Below, piece by piece: positions 1 to 13,100 of a DNA stretch of 64,000 bases. The DNA is from Imbricaverruca yamaguchii (Eukaryota > Arthropoda > Thecostraca > Neoverrucidae): NCBI GenBank assembly GCA_034440575.1, contig JAOTOL010000855.1, positions 46,001-110,000 on the forward strand, given 5' to 3'. The notes beneath the pieces were generated by a model. The model was not told the origin of the DNA. It was given only the letters and a program-made list of their open reading frames with translations, and did not search any database. The translations under genes and the position numbers were made by a program. Each line of letters begins with the position of its first letter. Positions within the stretch are counted from its first letter, which is position 1.

Positions 1-1640
1 CGGCTGCGGACGCGACTGGACGGTCCCGGCGGTAAGATGTAGCCGAGCGGGTCAAGATGTGGACGTTGGTACGGCTGGTGCCACTGTTGTGAAACTGTTG
101 CGCAAGTTGTCGCTGTTTGGTTGCCTTGTCATCCCGGCTAATATCAGGGCATTAGCGGCCGTTGTGTTTCAGAACTTGGTGGTTGAGAAGAAGTGGAAAA
201 TGAGAATCAGTTATCGTGCACGCGAGGCAAACCCCGGACTGTGACTGACAGGCGAGAGAAAACTTGCCTACAACTGGTTGCCGTGACCCGGCAATGATTA
301 CAACTGTCGTTGATCCAGAATCTGATATACGTCGCTCGACAACTGGTTGTCGTGACGCATAACAGTGACAACCACAACCACAGTGACAGTGACAAACAGA
401 CTCCCACGCATAACAGTGACAACCACGGGTCGAATCTAACGGTCATATTTCGAGTTGAGCGACAGGGTGCGGCAAAGAACGACGTCTCCCGCAAAAGAAG
501 ACCGAGCAAGTCTGACGACCAGACATCAGCATCTGGCGACCTTCAGACGATCACCACGTCTGATGACCAGACCCAGGGTCACAGATGGTGACCTTGGGTC
601 ACCTGACCCAGGGTCACAGATGGTGACCTTGGGGTCAGGTAGCACCCCGCGGGTGTGTCACCGACGTCAAGCGCACATCTGTTAACACCATGGACATATT
701 TTGCTTGCACGTCAGATAACTGTGTTTTTGATCGGCCTGGACTTTTGAGATCCATCCATCCATCTCGTAGACGGGTTTGTCATGAGATAGTCACGTTCTG
801 CCTGAGATGTCATGAGCGTTGTTGTAATGACATCTTGCGACTTCTTTGCACATTGGTAAGCCCCTCCAAAGCAGAGGTAATTAATAAATATATGGGTTAA
901 AATAGGCACTGCCGGGTACAGAGTCGACTGGCCAACAACCGACCACCCGTGAATTCCCCTCCACATTGTACTTTTTTGCTCATAGCTTCATTATTTTCCG
1001 AGATCATAGGGCGGTGGATCCGCCCCCTCCGTATCGCGCCATACGAGAGCCCCTGCGGCGAGTGTGTTAATGTGTTAGTCTCAGCATCAGCATTAGTCAT
1101 AAAACAAACGGCGACAAATGCACTGGTCAATATGAAACCGTACTAGAATACGATATAGATTGAACATTTGGAACAGTGTCTTGGTAAAATAAAATACGTG
1201 TTCGAAGCGTTCCGAATATCTCAAACAATACAAAACACTAATACAATTGATTCAGTCATGCTCTACTGCAGAAAGTACCGATAAATTGTTACGTCAAATC
1301 GACTAGCCTATACTGCAACACAATTATATAGTACTCGCGTGTCAGTTTTTCAACTTAACTAGCTCTTCGTGATGTGGCTAATAGTAATGAATATGCAAAT
1401 GAATGCATATACATGCTAATAATGATTCAGTCTATTTTATGAGGAACTGAGAGCAACTGAAGCGGTTTGTTCTTTGGATGTGCTACAAACAGGAAGATGT
1501 AAACAATGTGATCATGCGACTAACAAGGTATGCATGCAAATATGAAATATGGGAGACCGGGTTTAGTGGACGCAATTTTGGCGAAGCTCAAAATAACTCG
1601 TCAGTTTGGAAGGATAGCGAGGAGATAGTCACACCTATGC
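1..1640. other. No recognised gene; short duplications
   Basis: No coding similarity or RNA gene was recognised. There are two small local duplications: a roughly 21-bp stretch around 355-375 and 405-426, and a roughly 33-bp stretch at 570-600 and 605-637 containing CCCAGGGTCACAGATGGTGA. Open frames here are short and look like chance. Confidence 0.6.
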
Positions 1641-1910
1641 AGGCGCGCGCCCAGGAATTTTCCATGGGGGGCCCGGACCGAAAAGGGCACTTGGCCGGCT
1701 CCAAAAGTGCACCTGGCCGGCTCCAAAAGGGCTCTTTGCGGCGCGGGGCACTCTGGAAGGTTTGTTGACCGGGGTGGGGGACGTGAAAAATGTGTTGGCC
1801 AAAAGGGCAGTTTTGGGCCCAAGGGGCACCTTTGGCACAGGCGGGGCACATAAGGCAGGTGATTTTTTGGCTGAATTTGGGACATTCCGGCCAAGAGGGC
1901 ACCTATGCAC
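1640..1910. repeat. GC-rich irregular repeat segment
   Basis: The segment is GC-rich with short irregular repeats of the type GGCCGGCTCCAAAAG and AAAAGGGCA, set in an AT-rich surround. It resembles a decayed low-complexity repeat rather than a gene. A similar texture (GGGGCAAAT, GGGAGGGACACAT) recurs near 28620-28790. Confidence 0.35.
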
Positions 1911-4600
1911 CTATGTCAAGCCTAAAGCCTCTATTATCACTTCCAATATTTTTCCATGGCATCATCTGCTTCTGCGCTTTCCACCAGAGAGCCAAGCATC
2001 GCGCAATTACTGGTTCATCAACTTACCCTGCTATAGGGGTAAGTTGTTACTGACGATGGGGTAAGTTGATGAAATATAAGCTAGATAAATTATATTATCT
2101 ATATGTGGCATTACTTTATGCCATTTGAAAGGTCCATGTTTCACCTTTACAGTAAACATACTGTTTTGAGTACAGGCCGATCATAGCTCATGGCTTATGC
2201 CATTAATGACATGGGTGAACGTTCATTCAGAAGCTGTACCTTATCCTTCGTTCGGTTTTTTTCCGTCAGATGATGCATTCCGGTAGAAATATTGGATAAC
2301 ATTATCTTGAAACAGTTTTAGCAAACACCTTAACACAAATGAGCAATTGTGTGGATATTTGGTTACAGTACCAGTCCACAAAACGTCGAAAAAGGTTGAT
2401 GTTGATACAAGCTAATTATGTTTATGCAGGCTGTATTAATTTACCCCGCGGACTTTCTGGTGCAGGCCGTAACATGATATGCAACATTGCGAGTACAGTT
2501 TAGCGCAAATGATAAAGGGAAATTTCACCTTTGTAATGTTGAGAGAACATGGCAATGATAACCGATACCTAAATGTTAGTGAGTGTACAAGTATAACTTA
2601 AGCGAGAAGCACAAACATTGAAATTATACTTTTGACCCAAAAAATGTCACCATTTCGCAGCAGCGAGTCGAAAGGACTTCACCTTGTTCTTGCCGCGAGA
2701 AGAGGGTGCCCATCGCAGCATCTGTGGCAGCCATATAAATCGGCTTCGTACTTGTTAAGAAAATGTTGTTGTATCAACCATCCCGTGTATCATATAGCCC
2801 CGGTCTCCCCTATACATTTAAAACAGGTTCCGAAAACATAATGTAAAAGGTATCATTGGATGTTGAACTCAATGCTCAGAGAGCCATTTGAGAACTTTAC
2901 GTTTTTCAAACACGGTATCTGAAACCCTCCATGCAACTGAAAATGTTCTCTTAACCTCCAACAGCCAAACGCTGTTCTCAATGAAGCTCTCCGACACCAC
3001 CATATGACATTGCCTATTGTAAGAACCAAAGGTGCCGCCAGGATTTTCTTAAGGGGCGCCGACGAAAAAATGTGATGAAACAAAGATCGTTTTCGGTGGG
3101 CGAAGCGCACCGAAAATTTCTTGTTTTGTGCGGTGAAACACTCACAATTGATTGCTTGGTCTAGTGTATTTTTGGTTGCTAGGGGGGGGGTTTGTTCTCC
3201 CCTTGGCTGCGCCTCTGGCGAGAACCCTGAGTGATTTAGGCGTCAACAATTTCGTACCACTTCGCTCGTCCGTCATTTACCGCCGTCCGCCGGCGCGATG
3301 CAACGCTTTGAGTTGAGGATTCATAACATCCAAAATAAATTTACTCCCGATGTTCATAACCTTCAAAGCTCACATCCCGAAATATGATAACCTCCAAAAA
3401 GGCGAAATAAAGTGCAAAGCTGCCTGGGTAGGATGCCGTCCCAAACCCAAAGGTTCATAACATATAATTATCGCAACCTCTAAAACTGGCCTGAAAGGGA
3501 GCATTCACAACCTTCAAATCTCTTTTGCCTCTAAGGGTCATCATTGCCAAAAATGGTTCCGCAAGTCCGCTAAAGGAGCCGATATAGTCCATGGTGGTGG
3601 AATCTTGCAACTGTGTCTTTGCTTTCTGCTGTCAACAGATCGCAGCAGCATATGGTCTGTGCATCTGCAGCTTCTTTGGTGTGTTATCAAGCGTGGTCGT
3701 GTAATATATTTTGATTCTAACAAGGTTTATCTAGGCGTGGGGCGATGACGCTACAATTGCCTCCCATGGTGCGAAATGTCAGAATATCGGGGTCCTCCAG
3801 CAATTTATAAGCAATGGGAAATGCGACTTTATTGGAGGCCCACGGTTACGAATCGGTGGTAGCCCGGTTGGCCGGCCATGGCTCCTTTATGCAGGAAGTA
3901 TGTTGCAGGAAGCTTACGCACGTGGCCGCTACACTGCTGGCCGGTCAGACGGGGATATTTCCCTTATGTGCTCATCAGTGAGTTGTAAGTTATCAGCGAC
4001 AGCTCAAATCTGACGTGCCAAGGGGTGTGATGCAAAAGGTAGGCTTCAGAAGGGGAAGGGGAGGAGGAAACGAGTGTTTGCGCCACGGGCCGAGTTTCGA
4101 CGCCAACACTCTATAAACATGAATGCATGCATGGTGGTCGTGAAAAAGGTGCGCATCATGGAAAGGTAGTCGCCATGTCGAACGAAGGTACATACGTCAT
4201 TTGAACAGGAACTTGAAATTAGCCTCCGGATATGAACAAACATTTCATTCATATGCTATTTATGCATAGCTCGACTGAATAAAATGGCACAGGTTAGGTC
4301 TGAATTGTGTGGCAATGATACAAAGCCGTGTGCATTGGGTACCGGTTGTAATTTCATACTACAGATGTGATACTGTTGTGATAGATATAGCATTACGGTG
4401 TACAATATAGACATGTATAGTGGAAGGGCATCATAAAACAGATGCGAACAAGCCCAAATACTCTATTTCAAACGATCTAGATGTGCATCCGATGCCCTAG
4501 ATTGGTGCCAACATAATTGGTCGTAACATAATTCAGAAACGATATTCACCATTTTATGTTTCTGTGAGAAGCAGACCGAAGTATTTATTAGTGCGCATGG
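1911..4600. other. No recognised feature
   Basis: This is AT-rich sequence without recognisable genes. Only short open frames occur on either strand. No tRNA-like or transposase-like signal was seen. Confidence 0.5.
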
Positions 4601-4639
4601 CTATATAACGTGTATATATGCATATATGTATACATGGTA

Positions 4640-4813
<174 letters not shown>

Positions 4814-4861
4814 ATATATATGTACATGGTTCTCTCTCTATCTCTATATATATGTATATGT

Positions 4862-6724
4862 ATACCGGTAGGCATGAAATATTTGATAAATTTCCCTGAG
4901 TCTACGTAGAATCGTCTAGTCAAGTGGCATATTTCCTTCCCTTCGGCAATTATCTTTCATAAAACAACCCTTCATAAGTTACGGTCAGTGGAGTTTCGCT
5001 TACAGAACTAAATCTACAAATAAATATGTCAAAACCGTGAGTTCCAACTCGGTCTGAGAGCCTGGTCTTCACTTGCGGACACCGCGTCTCGCTGTGTTGT
5101 AGTACTGTCGGCCTCTGAACCAACACAACCGTTGCACGATTTATCTGGCTCTGAAGATGAAGAGCTAACAGGATCAGAACCGATTGGAGATGTGCTGCAT
5201 GGATGGCTCCTTAGCGGCACAAAATATATTTGGTGGCTAATATCGGCAGCCGAATATTATAGCGCAGTCTGTATGACAGGATTTTAGTGTTAAGACTGTG
5301 ACTTGACTCGGTTAAATCCTTTTTTCTTTTCGCTCGCATTACATTTTCCCAAAATAGCTGATGAAAGCACATGTACCCACCACTTCAGACACCTTTTCCC
5401 ATTTATTCCTGTGGTCTGTGCCCCGCAATAAAAACAAAAAAAACAAAACGACCCGGCCGACTGGATGGTTGAAAGTCGCCGGAGGCGGCAGCAAACCGTG
5501 AGCCTCGTAGGTGCTTCGCTCGTTCATCTTTAGAATACATTGCAGGTGATCCGAAGACATCCAGATATTTGAATTTCGGAAACGTGCATGTTCTTTGTAA
5601 TAGCTTGGTCGAGACCTTATCACTGGTGCTTCTGCATCTCCTGGAAAACTTGCTTTAGGGATACATGGGCATGCTAGTGTCCGGACAAAAATTCCAGTCG
5701 CTCGCATAAATAATTTAGGATATGTTTCGGCTTTGCTCCACTCTCGCGTTTGCTTTGGGTGAGCTTGCAAAATGTGTTGTAAGAAATGTGTCATTTCTTC
5801 GAACATAAAATTCCGATCAGTGATGTGAAACGAATATGAAAGTTTGGTTCTGCGATTAAGTTCAATCCATCGAATGACGACGTACACTACTCAAGTGTTG
5901 CATCATATTTTTCATAAAAATGTTTATGTAGCTGTCGGAAATCGTGGTTACTTGCATGCAGATTCACTGGAACTGAACATAAATGTAAGTTGTCATACTT
6001 GGTACCTGAAGCATGTTAGGTTATCATTTGATATTATACCACATCATTATAGAATCAAATAGTGATCAAATAGTGAATGCTATATTTTGTTACGTGCTCA
6101 GCGGCGATGGTCAAGAACATGGTGTCATTATATTTACGTCGATTAGACTGTACGTCGACGACGTAGAGTACTGCAAAATCGAACCCAACTGATTAGCAGT
6201 AATACACGGAATAGCGGCAGCTCACTGAACAGTGGTCAACACTGCACGGAACAATGGCAACTCACTGCAGTTGTGAGAACTAGACGTGGCACATGGCAAA
6301 CATTTTACAATGTGGGGTTGGCCCTTGCCTGGAAACTGAAACCGTGATGTCATTGTCCGCAGCCGCATTGTCAGTGGCTGCTCATGTCTAGGTGACGGGG
6401 AGGGGGCAGCTGGCCTCAGCATAACCGCTGTATACTCTGTTGTTCACTACCCCCAAACTCGGATATCACCGGGTTTACGGTCAGTGAACTGATGCACATC
6501 TGTAGCTGCCTGATGAACGGTGTCTGGAAAACGCTGTCCATGACCAGCGCTTGACAATCGGAAGACGGGACTTTCAGGTGGACGACAACGCGAACACGAA
6601 TTCGTGCAGTGGATGGGGAAATCCAGCACGTGGCCTTCTTCAACACAATACCCAGAACCCAGCGGAGCAGACGGGTTCAGATTAGAAGTGGCAGATGTCC
6701 AACATTTTAGGACCCAAGCCCAGA
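4862..6724. other. No recognised gene; one unrecognised open frame
   Basis: No family was recognised. The only notable item is the 182-codon minus-strand open frame at 5339-5887, listed separately. The rest looks like ordinary intergenic sequence. Confidence 0.45.
5339..5887 (-). CDS. Unrecognised open frame, 182 codons
   Basis: This is the longest open frame in the window that is not built from a tandem repeat. The translation is compositionally mixed (Phe, His, Arg and Trp present) and has no motif I recognise. There is no clear signal peptide, and the run FLFLL near the C-terminus is too short to call a membrane segment. No splice or promoter context supports it. It may be a chance frame, a fragment of an unrecognised transposon, or an exon. 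No function is proposed. Confidence 0.15.
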   Translation of the reverse strand: MYVVIRWIELNRRTKLSYSFHITDRNFMFEEMTHFLQHILQAHPKQTREWSKAETYPKLFMRATGIFVRTLACPCIPKASFPGDAEAPVIRSRPSYYKEHARFRNSNIWMSSDHLQCILKMNERSTYEAHGLLPPPATFNHPVGRVVLFFLFLLRGTDHRNKWEKVSEVVGTCAFISYFGKM

Positions 6725-6868
6725 CAATGACCCATGGCCAGGCCCAGCTGAAGCCGGCTACCATATCCTGATGCGCGGCCAAAGTGACCAGGCCCAGCTG
6801 AAGTACAGATACCATATCCTGATTCCCAGCTGGAGTCCGGCTACCATATCCTGATGCGCGACCGAAAG
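6725..6868. repeat. About 52-bp tandem repeat, about three copies
   Basis: Three imperfect copies of a unit containing CAGGCCCAGCTGAAG and ACCATATCCTGATGCGCG. No gene was recognised here, although the array lies just upstream of the P450 relic. Confidence 0.7.
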
Positions 6869-7199
6869 ACCGGCACTGCATGCAAGTCGGTCAATGAGCT
6901 CACAAACTACCGAATGGATGTCTTAAATATATTCCGAGGACCAGTTAGAGCGCCTGCCTGGCTTCAATGGGTTTCCTGAATGGGCTTCCTGGATGGGCTC
7001 ACTGGACGCATTTGCGGCTTTTACGTTTGTCATCTCGTTCAATTTTTATCGGTCGCATGCTGTCCGGCGCACGGCCGCCGCTAACGTCACGTGCACTGCG
7101 TCACGGAAGCGAAGCACGTCCGCCAGGCCGCTTCACTGTGGGAAGACGGTGTGCAGCAGACGGCTGTTGACCCACGCGATCTGCAGGCCGGCAGGCCGG

Positions 7200-7376
7200 C
7201 ACGTTCGTGGAGCAGATGCGAGCCACCAAGGCCGACCCGCCATGGCGGGCGATGTATGTCATGGCGTCCCGACATCGTCATGTACTTCTGGCGCCCCGAT
7301 CTCGTCGTGTATGTCGTCATCTATGTATGTCATGGCGCCCCGACATCGTCATACAATTATAGCGCCCCGACCTCAC
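7200..7376. repeat. Imperfect repeats before the P450 I-helix segment
   Basis: CGCCCCGAC-TCGTCATGTA type segments recur about three times (7260-7376). One copy shares ATGTACTTCTG with the start of the P450 I-helix coding stretch at 7378. Confidence 0.45.
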
Positions 7377-8024
7377 CATGTACTTCTGCGACTTCGTCGA
7401 CGCCGGCTGCGAGACCACCAGCGCGTTCTGCGAGTGGGCCATAGTCCACCTGCTGCGACAGCCGGCCATCCAGCAGCCACTGAGAGAGATGAGCGCCGCT
7501 ACCGACAGCGCGGCAGCATTGTCACTTTCTCACCGCAACAGAATGTCGCTCACGCGCGCATTTGAGGCCAGTGTTGCGCCTCAGCTCGCTTACCCCCCTC
7601 CCAATCGTGCCGCGTCATGCCCTGGAGGATGTCGACATCGGCGGTTTCCGCATCTCGCGCCACTTCGGCGGACCGTGCGCAGAGGCGGCTCCAGGTACCG
7701 GGTGGTGTCACATCATCACAATCACCACCCAGTGGAGCAAGGCGCTGTGGCAGGAGCCACACCAGTTCCGGCTGGAGAGGTTCCTCACCGACGGCACGTC
7801 CGTGCCCAGCGACAGTCTGGTGCCGCACATCGGGCTGCGCAGGTGCGCCGGCGAGGCGCCGGCCGAGGCGTACGACTGTCTGACGCTGGCCAGCCTGGTG
7901 GGCGAGTTTGAGGTGACGTCCCGCCTGGCCACAGCCGCCCACGGAGGAGGCGACTATGGGGCTGACGCGCAACTGCCTGCCGTTCCAGGTGTACTTCAGG
8001 CCGGTGGCCGGACACCCCAGATAG
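7375..8024 (+). pseudogene. Cytochrome P450 C-terminal half, frameshifted
   Basis: A stretch with the order of P450 landmarks but spread over three reading frames. The I-helix motif AGCETTS starts near 7402 (family consensus [AG]Gx[DE]T[TS]) and is followed by HLLRQPAIQQP. After a frame change near 7560 comes LRLSSLTPLPIVPRHALEDVDIGG without line-up of the K-helix ExxR: the Glu falls in the previous frame. Next is a PERF-like ALWQEPHQFRLERFL, then the haem loop PHIGLRRCAGE, where the invariant Phe is His and one residue of FxxGxRxC is missing. A second frame change near 7950 gives a typical P450 terminus (GLTRNCLPFQVYFRP) with a stop at 8022-8024. No N-terminal half was found. Clan not assigned. 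Several independent lesions indicate a dead copy, although assembly errors could account for some. Confidence 0.72.
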
Positions 8025-8395
8025 TTCGCCGGAGCTCGCACCGCGGCATTGGGCGGCACTGACTAGCCGCTCGTCTCATGGTGGTTTCCAAGTGTGGTTG
8101 GTCGGTTGATTATTGGTTTTACGACACATGGACCGTTGAGTCATGCAGCGTCGTCAAACTCTCACGCCGATCGGTCGCGGACGAAGAGTAGCGACAGGTG
8201 AGACTCGAACCCACAACCTTTCGATTGTGAGACGGGCAACTTACCCCTAGGCTACTAGTCCCCCAGGCCTGCTTCAGGCCGGTCGCCAGTTCGCCAGACG
8301 ATCCGGTTAGTTCGCTAGAGATCGCACCGCGGCGTTAAGCAGTGCCGACTAGCCGCTCGTCCCATGATGGTTTCGAAGTGTAGGGACGGCTTTAA
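7996..8395. repeat. Duplicated P450 3' end flanking a SINE
   Basis: About 95 bp from the P450 terminus (7998-8092: TCGCACCGCGGCATT, GACTAGCCGCTCGTC, ATGGTGGTTTCCAAGTGT) recurs at about 8274-8385 with roughly 85-90% identity by eye. A SINE lies between the copies. Confidence 0.75.
8093..8265 (-). mobile_element. tRNA-derived SINE, family A, copy 1
   Basis: Read on the minus strand, the element starts with a tRNA-like head holding an A-box-like stretch (TAGCCTAGGGGTAAG) and a canonical B box (GGTTCGAGTCTC). A shared body follows, ending in CCAATAATCAACCGACC. The anticodon-loop region (CTCACAA) is vaguely Val-like, which is only a guess. Copies at 37778-37944 and 38127-38287 share head and body. 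The unrelated body and lack of a 3' acceptor stem argue against a functional tRNA gene. Confidence 0.85.
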
Positions 8396-9580
8396 CATTT
8401 TTGGGATATTTTGTGGAATTGCAAGTATTTTTTATTTGTGCTGAGGTGGCTTAGATAGGTACCGCCACAGAGACCGAACATGCCACGTGCGATTGGTATC
8501 TCAAAAGTACGGTGTTTAAATTAATGAACCGATCCCAATAATGTTGAAAAAATGATGGGTGAATGACATAACTTCCGATATAATCAGTGAACTACACATC
8601 ATGTCTAAGAATCCCTACATCAGCTAATATCCTAGAATGTATCCCAACCAGATCATCAAGGGTGCACCTGCATAACTAGATCTGGTCTCTACCAGCCAAT
8701 TGCTGCCAAGCATTGCGAACGGTATTGGTCGCAACTTAGGCACACACTGGTGGTTCGGCCTTCCCGGCGGCCGTCTTGCGACACTCGGCTACCACTCCGC
8801 CATCTAGCGAGGACGGGAGGAACCGCACCATCATACCCGTCCGTGCGAGGGCCCAAAGCTCAGCCAGTGCTCGGCCGAGATCCCATCCAAGAGAGCAAAA
8901 ATAATCGCAACACGGGACCATACGAACAATCCCAACGAACACCTTTTTGTTCAATATATTCATAATTTGCGGATCGTCGCAATATTGTACTTTAATCTCC
9001 ATCACCGTCTGGCAAGTCGACGATAACTCGTCATGGTCACAGTTCATTATTGTACGCTGCATAACGTTGACACCTTACAAACGAAGCTGCAGTCGTAAGT
9101 GAAACGGAAGCCTATAATTATGCAATGACTGTATTAACTGCGTGCAAGTTTCGGTAAAACATGTCAACACCCACGATCGCCATGAGGGTGAAAGAGGCTG
9201 CATCCGAAACAAGCCGCCACACAATGGTCGGAATCAAATACAACGCACTGGAACAGGTGATATACAAGGCAAATGCAACAAACTGGAACAAGTGCTACAC
9301 AAGGTAACACGGTTTCAAGGCTTCCAGATTTATCCGGCAGCACCATTCATGATCAGCCTGCGCCTGGCACTGGCCGCTGACGTTCCATACACACTGGGCC
9401 ATGCGCGCAGGCAGTGCACACACTATGGAGCCGCGTAGAAGGCGGAGCAGCATGAGCCCCGGCGCATCACGTGTACAGAGGATCTATATGGGCACGGGCA
9501 TGGGGCGGACTAGGGGGAGGGACACGGGCACCGCCTGTCCAACGTGACACTCGCATCAGCTGGGCACCACTTGCCCCGAG
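8396..9580. other. No recognised feature
   Basis: Intergenic sequence between the P450 relic and the CXXC1 3' end. No gene or element was recognised. Confidence 0.5.
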
Positions 9581-9584
9581 TCGT

Positions 9585-9770
9585 CCACTGGTGGTGTGGT
9601 CTGGAGTGAGCCGGCTCACACCACGACGGCCTCCACACGGTGTCTGTCCCATCACTGGCCGCGAGTCGGTCCACTGGTGGTGTGGTCTGGAGTGAGCCGG
9701 CTCACACCACGACGGCCTCCACACGGTGTCTGTCCTACCACCCGCCACTGGCAGCGAGTCGGCCCAGTAG
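9585..9770. repeat. About 86-bp tandem duplication downstream of CXXC1
   Basis: Two copies, spaced about 86 bp, of a unit containing GGTGTGGTCTGGAGTGAGCC and ACGACGGCCTCCACACGGTG. It lies within 350 bp of the CXXC1 stop codon, probably in the 3' UTR or just past it. Confidence 0.8.
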
Positions 9771-9772
9771 TC

Positions 9773-9925
9773 CAGTACAGGTCAGACAGCAGTGACGGTC
9801 GTCCAGTGCCACCGGCAGGTCCAGGGCAGACAGCAGTGACGGCCGTCTAGGGCAGACAGTGACGGTCGTCCAGTGCCACCGGCCAGTCCAGGGCAGACAG
9901 CAGTGACGGTCGTCCAGTCTCGACA
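9773..9925. repeat. Short tandem repeat, about three copies
   Basis: Repeats of CAGACAGCAGTGACGGTCGT and CCAGTGCCACCGGC immediately downstream of the CXXC1 stop codon, likely in its 3' UTR. Confidence 0.8.
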
Positions 9926-9932
9926 GCTAGCT

Positions 9933-10115
9933 CTACGACACCTTGACTTTGACCTTCTTGGCCATCTTTTTCTGCTGGCTCTGCACCTTCTCCATGACGT
10001 CGTGATCGTACGTGGAGTGCAGCATCAGCGCCAACACCCCGGCCCGGTTCGCCATGCTCTGCCGACACTGGCGCTCTTGCTCCAGCAGCTCGTCCATCTT
10101 CATCGCCCACCGCAC
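9933..10115 (-). CDS. CXXC1 coding exon 6: C-terminus and stop
   Basis: Acceptor CTCCCTACAG; encodes residues 565-624, VRWAMKMDELLEQE to KVKVKVS, then TAG (9935-9933). It matches the family end RVWYKLDELFEQERNV...NRAGLLALMLH but has a divergent Lys/Val-rich tail. Confidence 0.95.
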   Translation of the reverse strand: MRWAMKMDELLEQERQCRQSMANRAGVLALMLHSTYDHDVMEKVQSQQKKMAKKVKVKVS

Positions 10116-13100
10116 CTGTAGGGAGCACCACCACAATTATCATCGCCATCACCATGTCACCTGTCAGGAGCACCACCACTATCACCCTTACCACAATCAG
10201 CATCGCCATCACAGGAGGCACGGACCAGCACCATGTCACCTGTCAGGAGCACCACCACAATTATCATCGCCATCACCATGTCACCTGTCAGGAGCACCAC
10301 CACTATCACCCTTACCACAATCAGCATCGCCATCACAGGAGGCACGGACCAGCACCATGTCACCTGTCAGGAGCACCACCACAATTATCATCGCCATCAC
10401 CATGTCACCTGTCAGGAGCACCACCACTATCACCCTTACCACAATCAGCATCGCCATCACAGGAGGCACGGACCATCACCATGTCACCTGTCAGGAGCAC
10501 CACCATAATTATCATCGCCAGCACCATGTCACCTGTCAGGAGCACCACCACTATCACCCTTACCACAATCAGCATCGCCATCACAGGAGGCACGGACCAG
10601 CACCATGTCACCTGTCAGGAGCACCACCACAATTATCATCGCCATCACCATGTCACCTGTCAGGAGCACCACCACAATTATCATCGCCATCACCATGTCA
10701 CCTGTCAGGAGCACCACCACTATCACCCTTACCACAATCAGCATCGTCATCACAGGAGGCACGGACCAGCACCATGTCACCTGTCAGGAGCACCACCACA
10801 ATTATCATCGCCATCACCATGTCACATGTCAGGAGCACCACCACTATCACCCTTACCACAATCAGCATCGTCATCACAGGAGGCACGGACCAGCACCATG
10901 TCACCTGTCAGGAGCACCACCACAATTATCATCGCCAGCACCATGTCACCTGTCAGGAGCACCACCACTATCACCCTTACCACAATCAGCATCGCCATCA
11001 CAGGAGGCACGGACCAGCACCATGTCACCTGTCAGGAGCACCACCACAATTATCATCGCCATCACCATGTCACCTGTCAGGAGCACCACCACTATCACCC
11101 TTACCACAATCAGCATCGCCGTCACAGGAGGCACGGACCATCACCATGTCACCTGTCAGGAGCACCACCACAATTATCATCGCCATCACCATGTCACCTG
11201 TCAGGAGCACCACCACAATTATCATCGCCATCACCATGTCACCTGTCAGGAGCACCACCACAATTATCATCCCATGTCACCTGTCAGGAGCACCACCACA
11301 ATTATCATCGCCATCACCATGTCACCTGTCAGGAGCACCACCACAATTATCATCGCCATCACCATGTCACCTGTCAGGAGCACCACCACAATTATCATCG
11401 CCATCACCACGTCACCTGTCAGAGCACCACCACAATTATCATCGCCATCACCATGTCACCTGTCAGGAGCACCACCACAATTATCATCGCCATCACCACG
11501 TCACCTGTCAGGAGCACCACCACAATTATCATCGCCATCACCATGTCACCTGTCAGGAGCACCACCACAATTATCATCGCCATCACCATGTCACCTGTCA
11601 GGAGCACCACCACAATTATCATCGCCATCACCATGTCAACTGTCAGGAGCACCACCACAATTATCATCGCCATCACCATGTCAACTGTCAGGAGCACCAC
11701 CACGCAGTCAAATCGGCAAATGTGCAGGATGTCCCGACTTATTTAGCCAGTCATAGCAAACCGCGGTGGCGGCCAGGCTTTTCAAAGAGCAGGACTGAGG
11801 AGCATGCAGCAACTAGCCAATAACCAGTCTGGACAAAGCACTGGTCACAAGCCACAAGCCACTTCACTAAACAGACTATTAAAAAATAAAACCCTCAGCC
11901 TATTAGAGCTGAAATTTATAAATTTCGTCACAATAGTGCGGAAATGAGGATACATCGCTTAACAAAAAGCTAAAACAACAAACTCAAGCTAACCAAATCA
12001 AAAACAATAATTCCACACAACTTGAGGGTGAAAGCATTGGCGAAGCCTTGATATACATAATTCATGGATATTAACTATTAACGTATTGACCGGAAGTAGC
12101 CAGTCCAAAATTAATCTTGGTTTCACGCCATATGCAAATAAAGCAAGCTTTTGCTGAGGATGCAGATACGATGCCTAATTGTACACACATCATTTTCATG
12201 CAAATGCATAGTACAAGGTGAGTTCGGTACATCACTCAAACACACCACACATACCCTGAATTCAAGTAAATCTGCTAGCCGCAGCTGACACATTGCGGAA
12301 TATATTCGATGAATATGATACAGCCCGGCGAATGACACTAACAGGGCAAAACATTACACGTATATGTACACTTCTTCACTTCAGAGAACGGCTTCCACCG
12401 ACATTTCGGAAGTTGCACCAACACTAACGGCAAGTCATACAGGGTGTTGAACTCCCACCACCCACGAGTCCGCACACACGAGTTGGATGAGTTTAAGGGC
12501 GCATCGACTGTGTCGGTCATGTAGCAGACACACACGCGTATTCTGTCCAAGTCTGGCCGGCCCGTCGGCCTGGGCCACCTGAGCCGCAGGCAACACAGCC
12601 GACACGGCAGCGCTCGGCCGAGCCTCGCCGCACTCACACACAGTGCAGAGCAAACTCGTCGGCAGGACTCGTGCAATGTGGCGAAGGCGCCAGTATTGCA
12701 CGACACCAATCCAATGCCTGGATAATTACAGCGCCAAGTGTAATTAATTATTCGAGGAGAATTAACAAGGCCAACAGGCAAAACACGGAGCTAGAGTTGT
12801 GTCAACAGGTCCTAAACGCCGAGCATGCATTCCAGGACAATCAACAAGATCAACGGAGTACGCTGTCGAGGTCGTGCCAACAAGTCTTACCCGCTCCATG
12901 TCCAGCTCGGCCCGGCGTAGCTTGCCCCACGCGAAGTGCTTCAGACACTTCTTCTTCGACGCGCGGCAGAACTTGCCGGTCTCGGAGAACACGTCAGACA
13001 CCAGAGGGTAGCCGCACACCTCGTCTTCCGACACCTGTCAGCCGCCGCACGTCAGATATGGGCCGGGTCCGTGACTGATATAGGCCGGACCCACGTCAGA

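Noticed and set aside
8180..8265. Functional tRNA gene
   Set aside because: A and B boxes are present, but the sequence is joined to a repeated non-tRNA body found in three copies and lacks a proper acceptor stem, so it is a SINE head. The same holds for 13140-13215, 37870-37944, 38210-38287 and 46150-46219.
10012..11823. Plus-strand open frames of 383-603 codons rich in His/Pro/Ser
   Set aside because: They lie entirely in the 45/79-bp array antisense to CXXC1. All three plus frames are open because the unit lacks stops, so they are repeat by-products.
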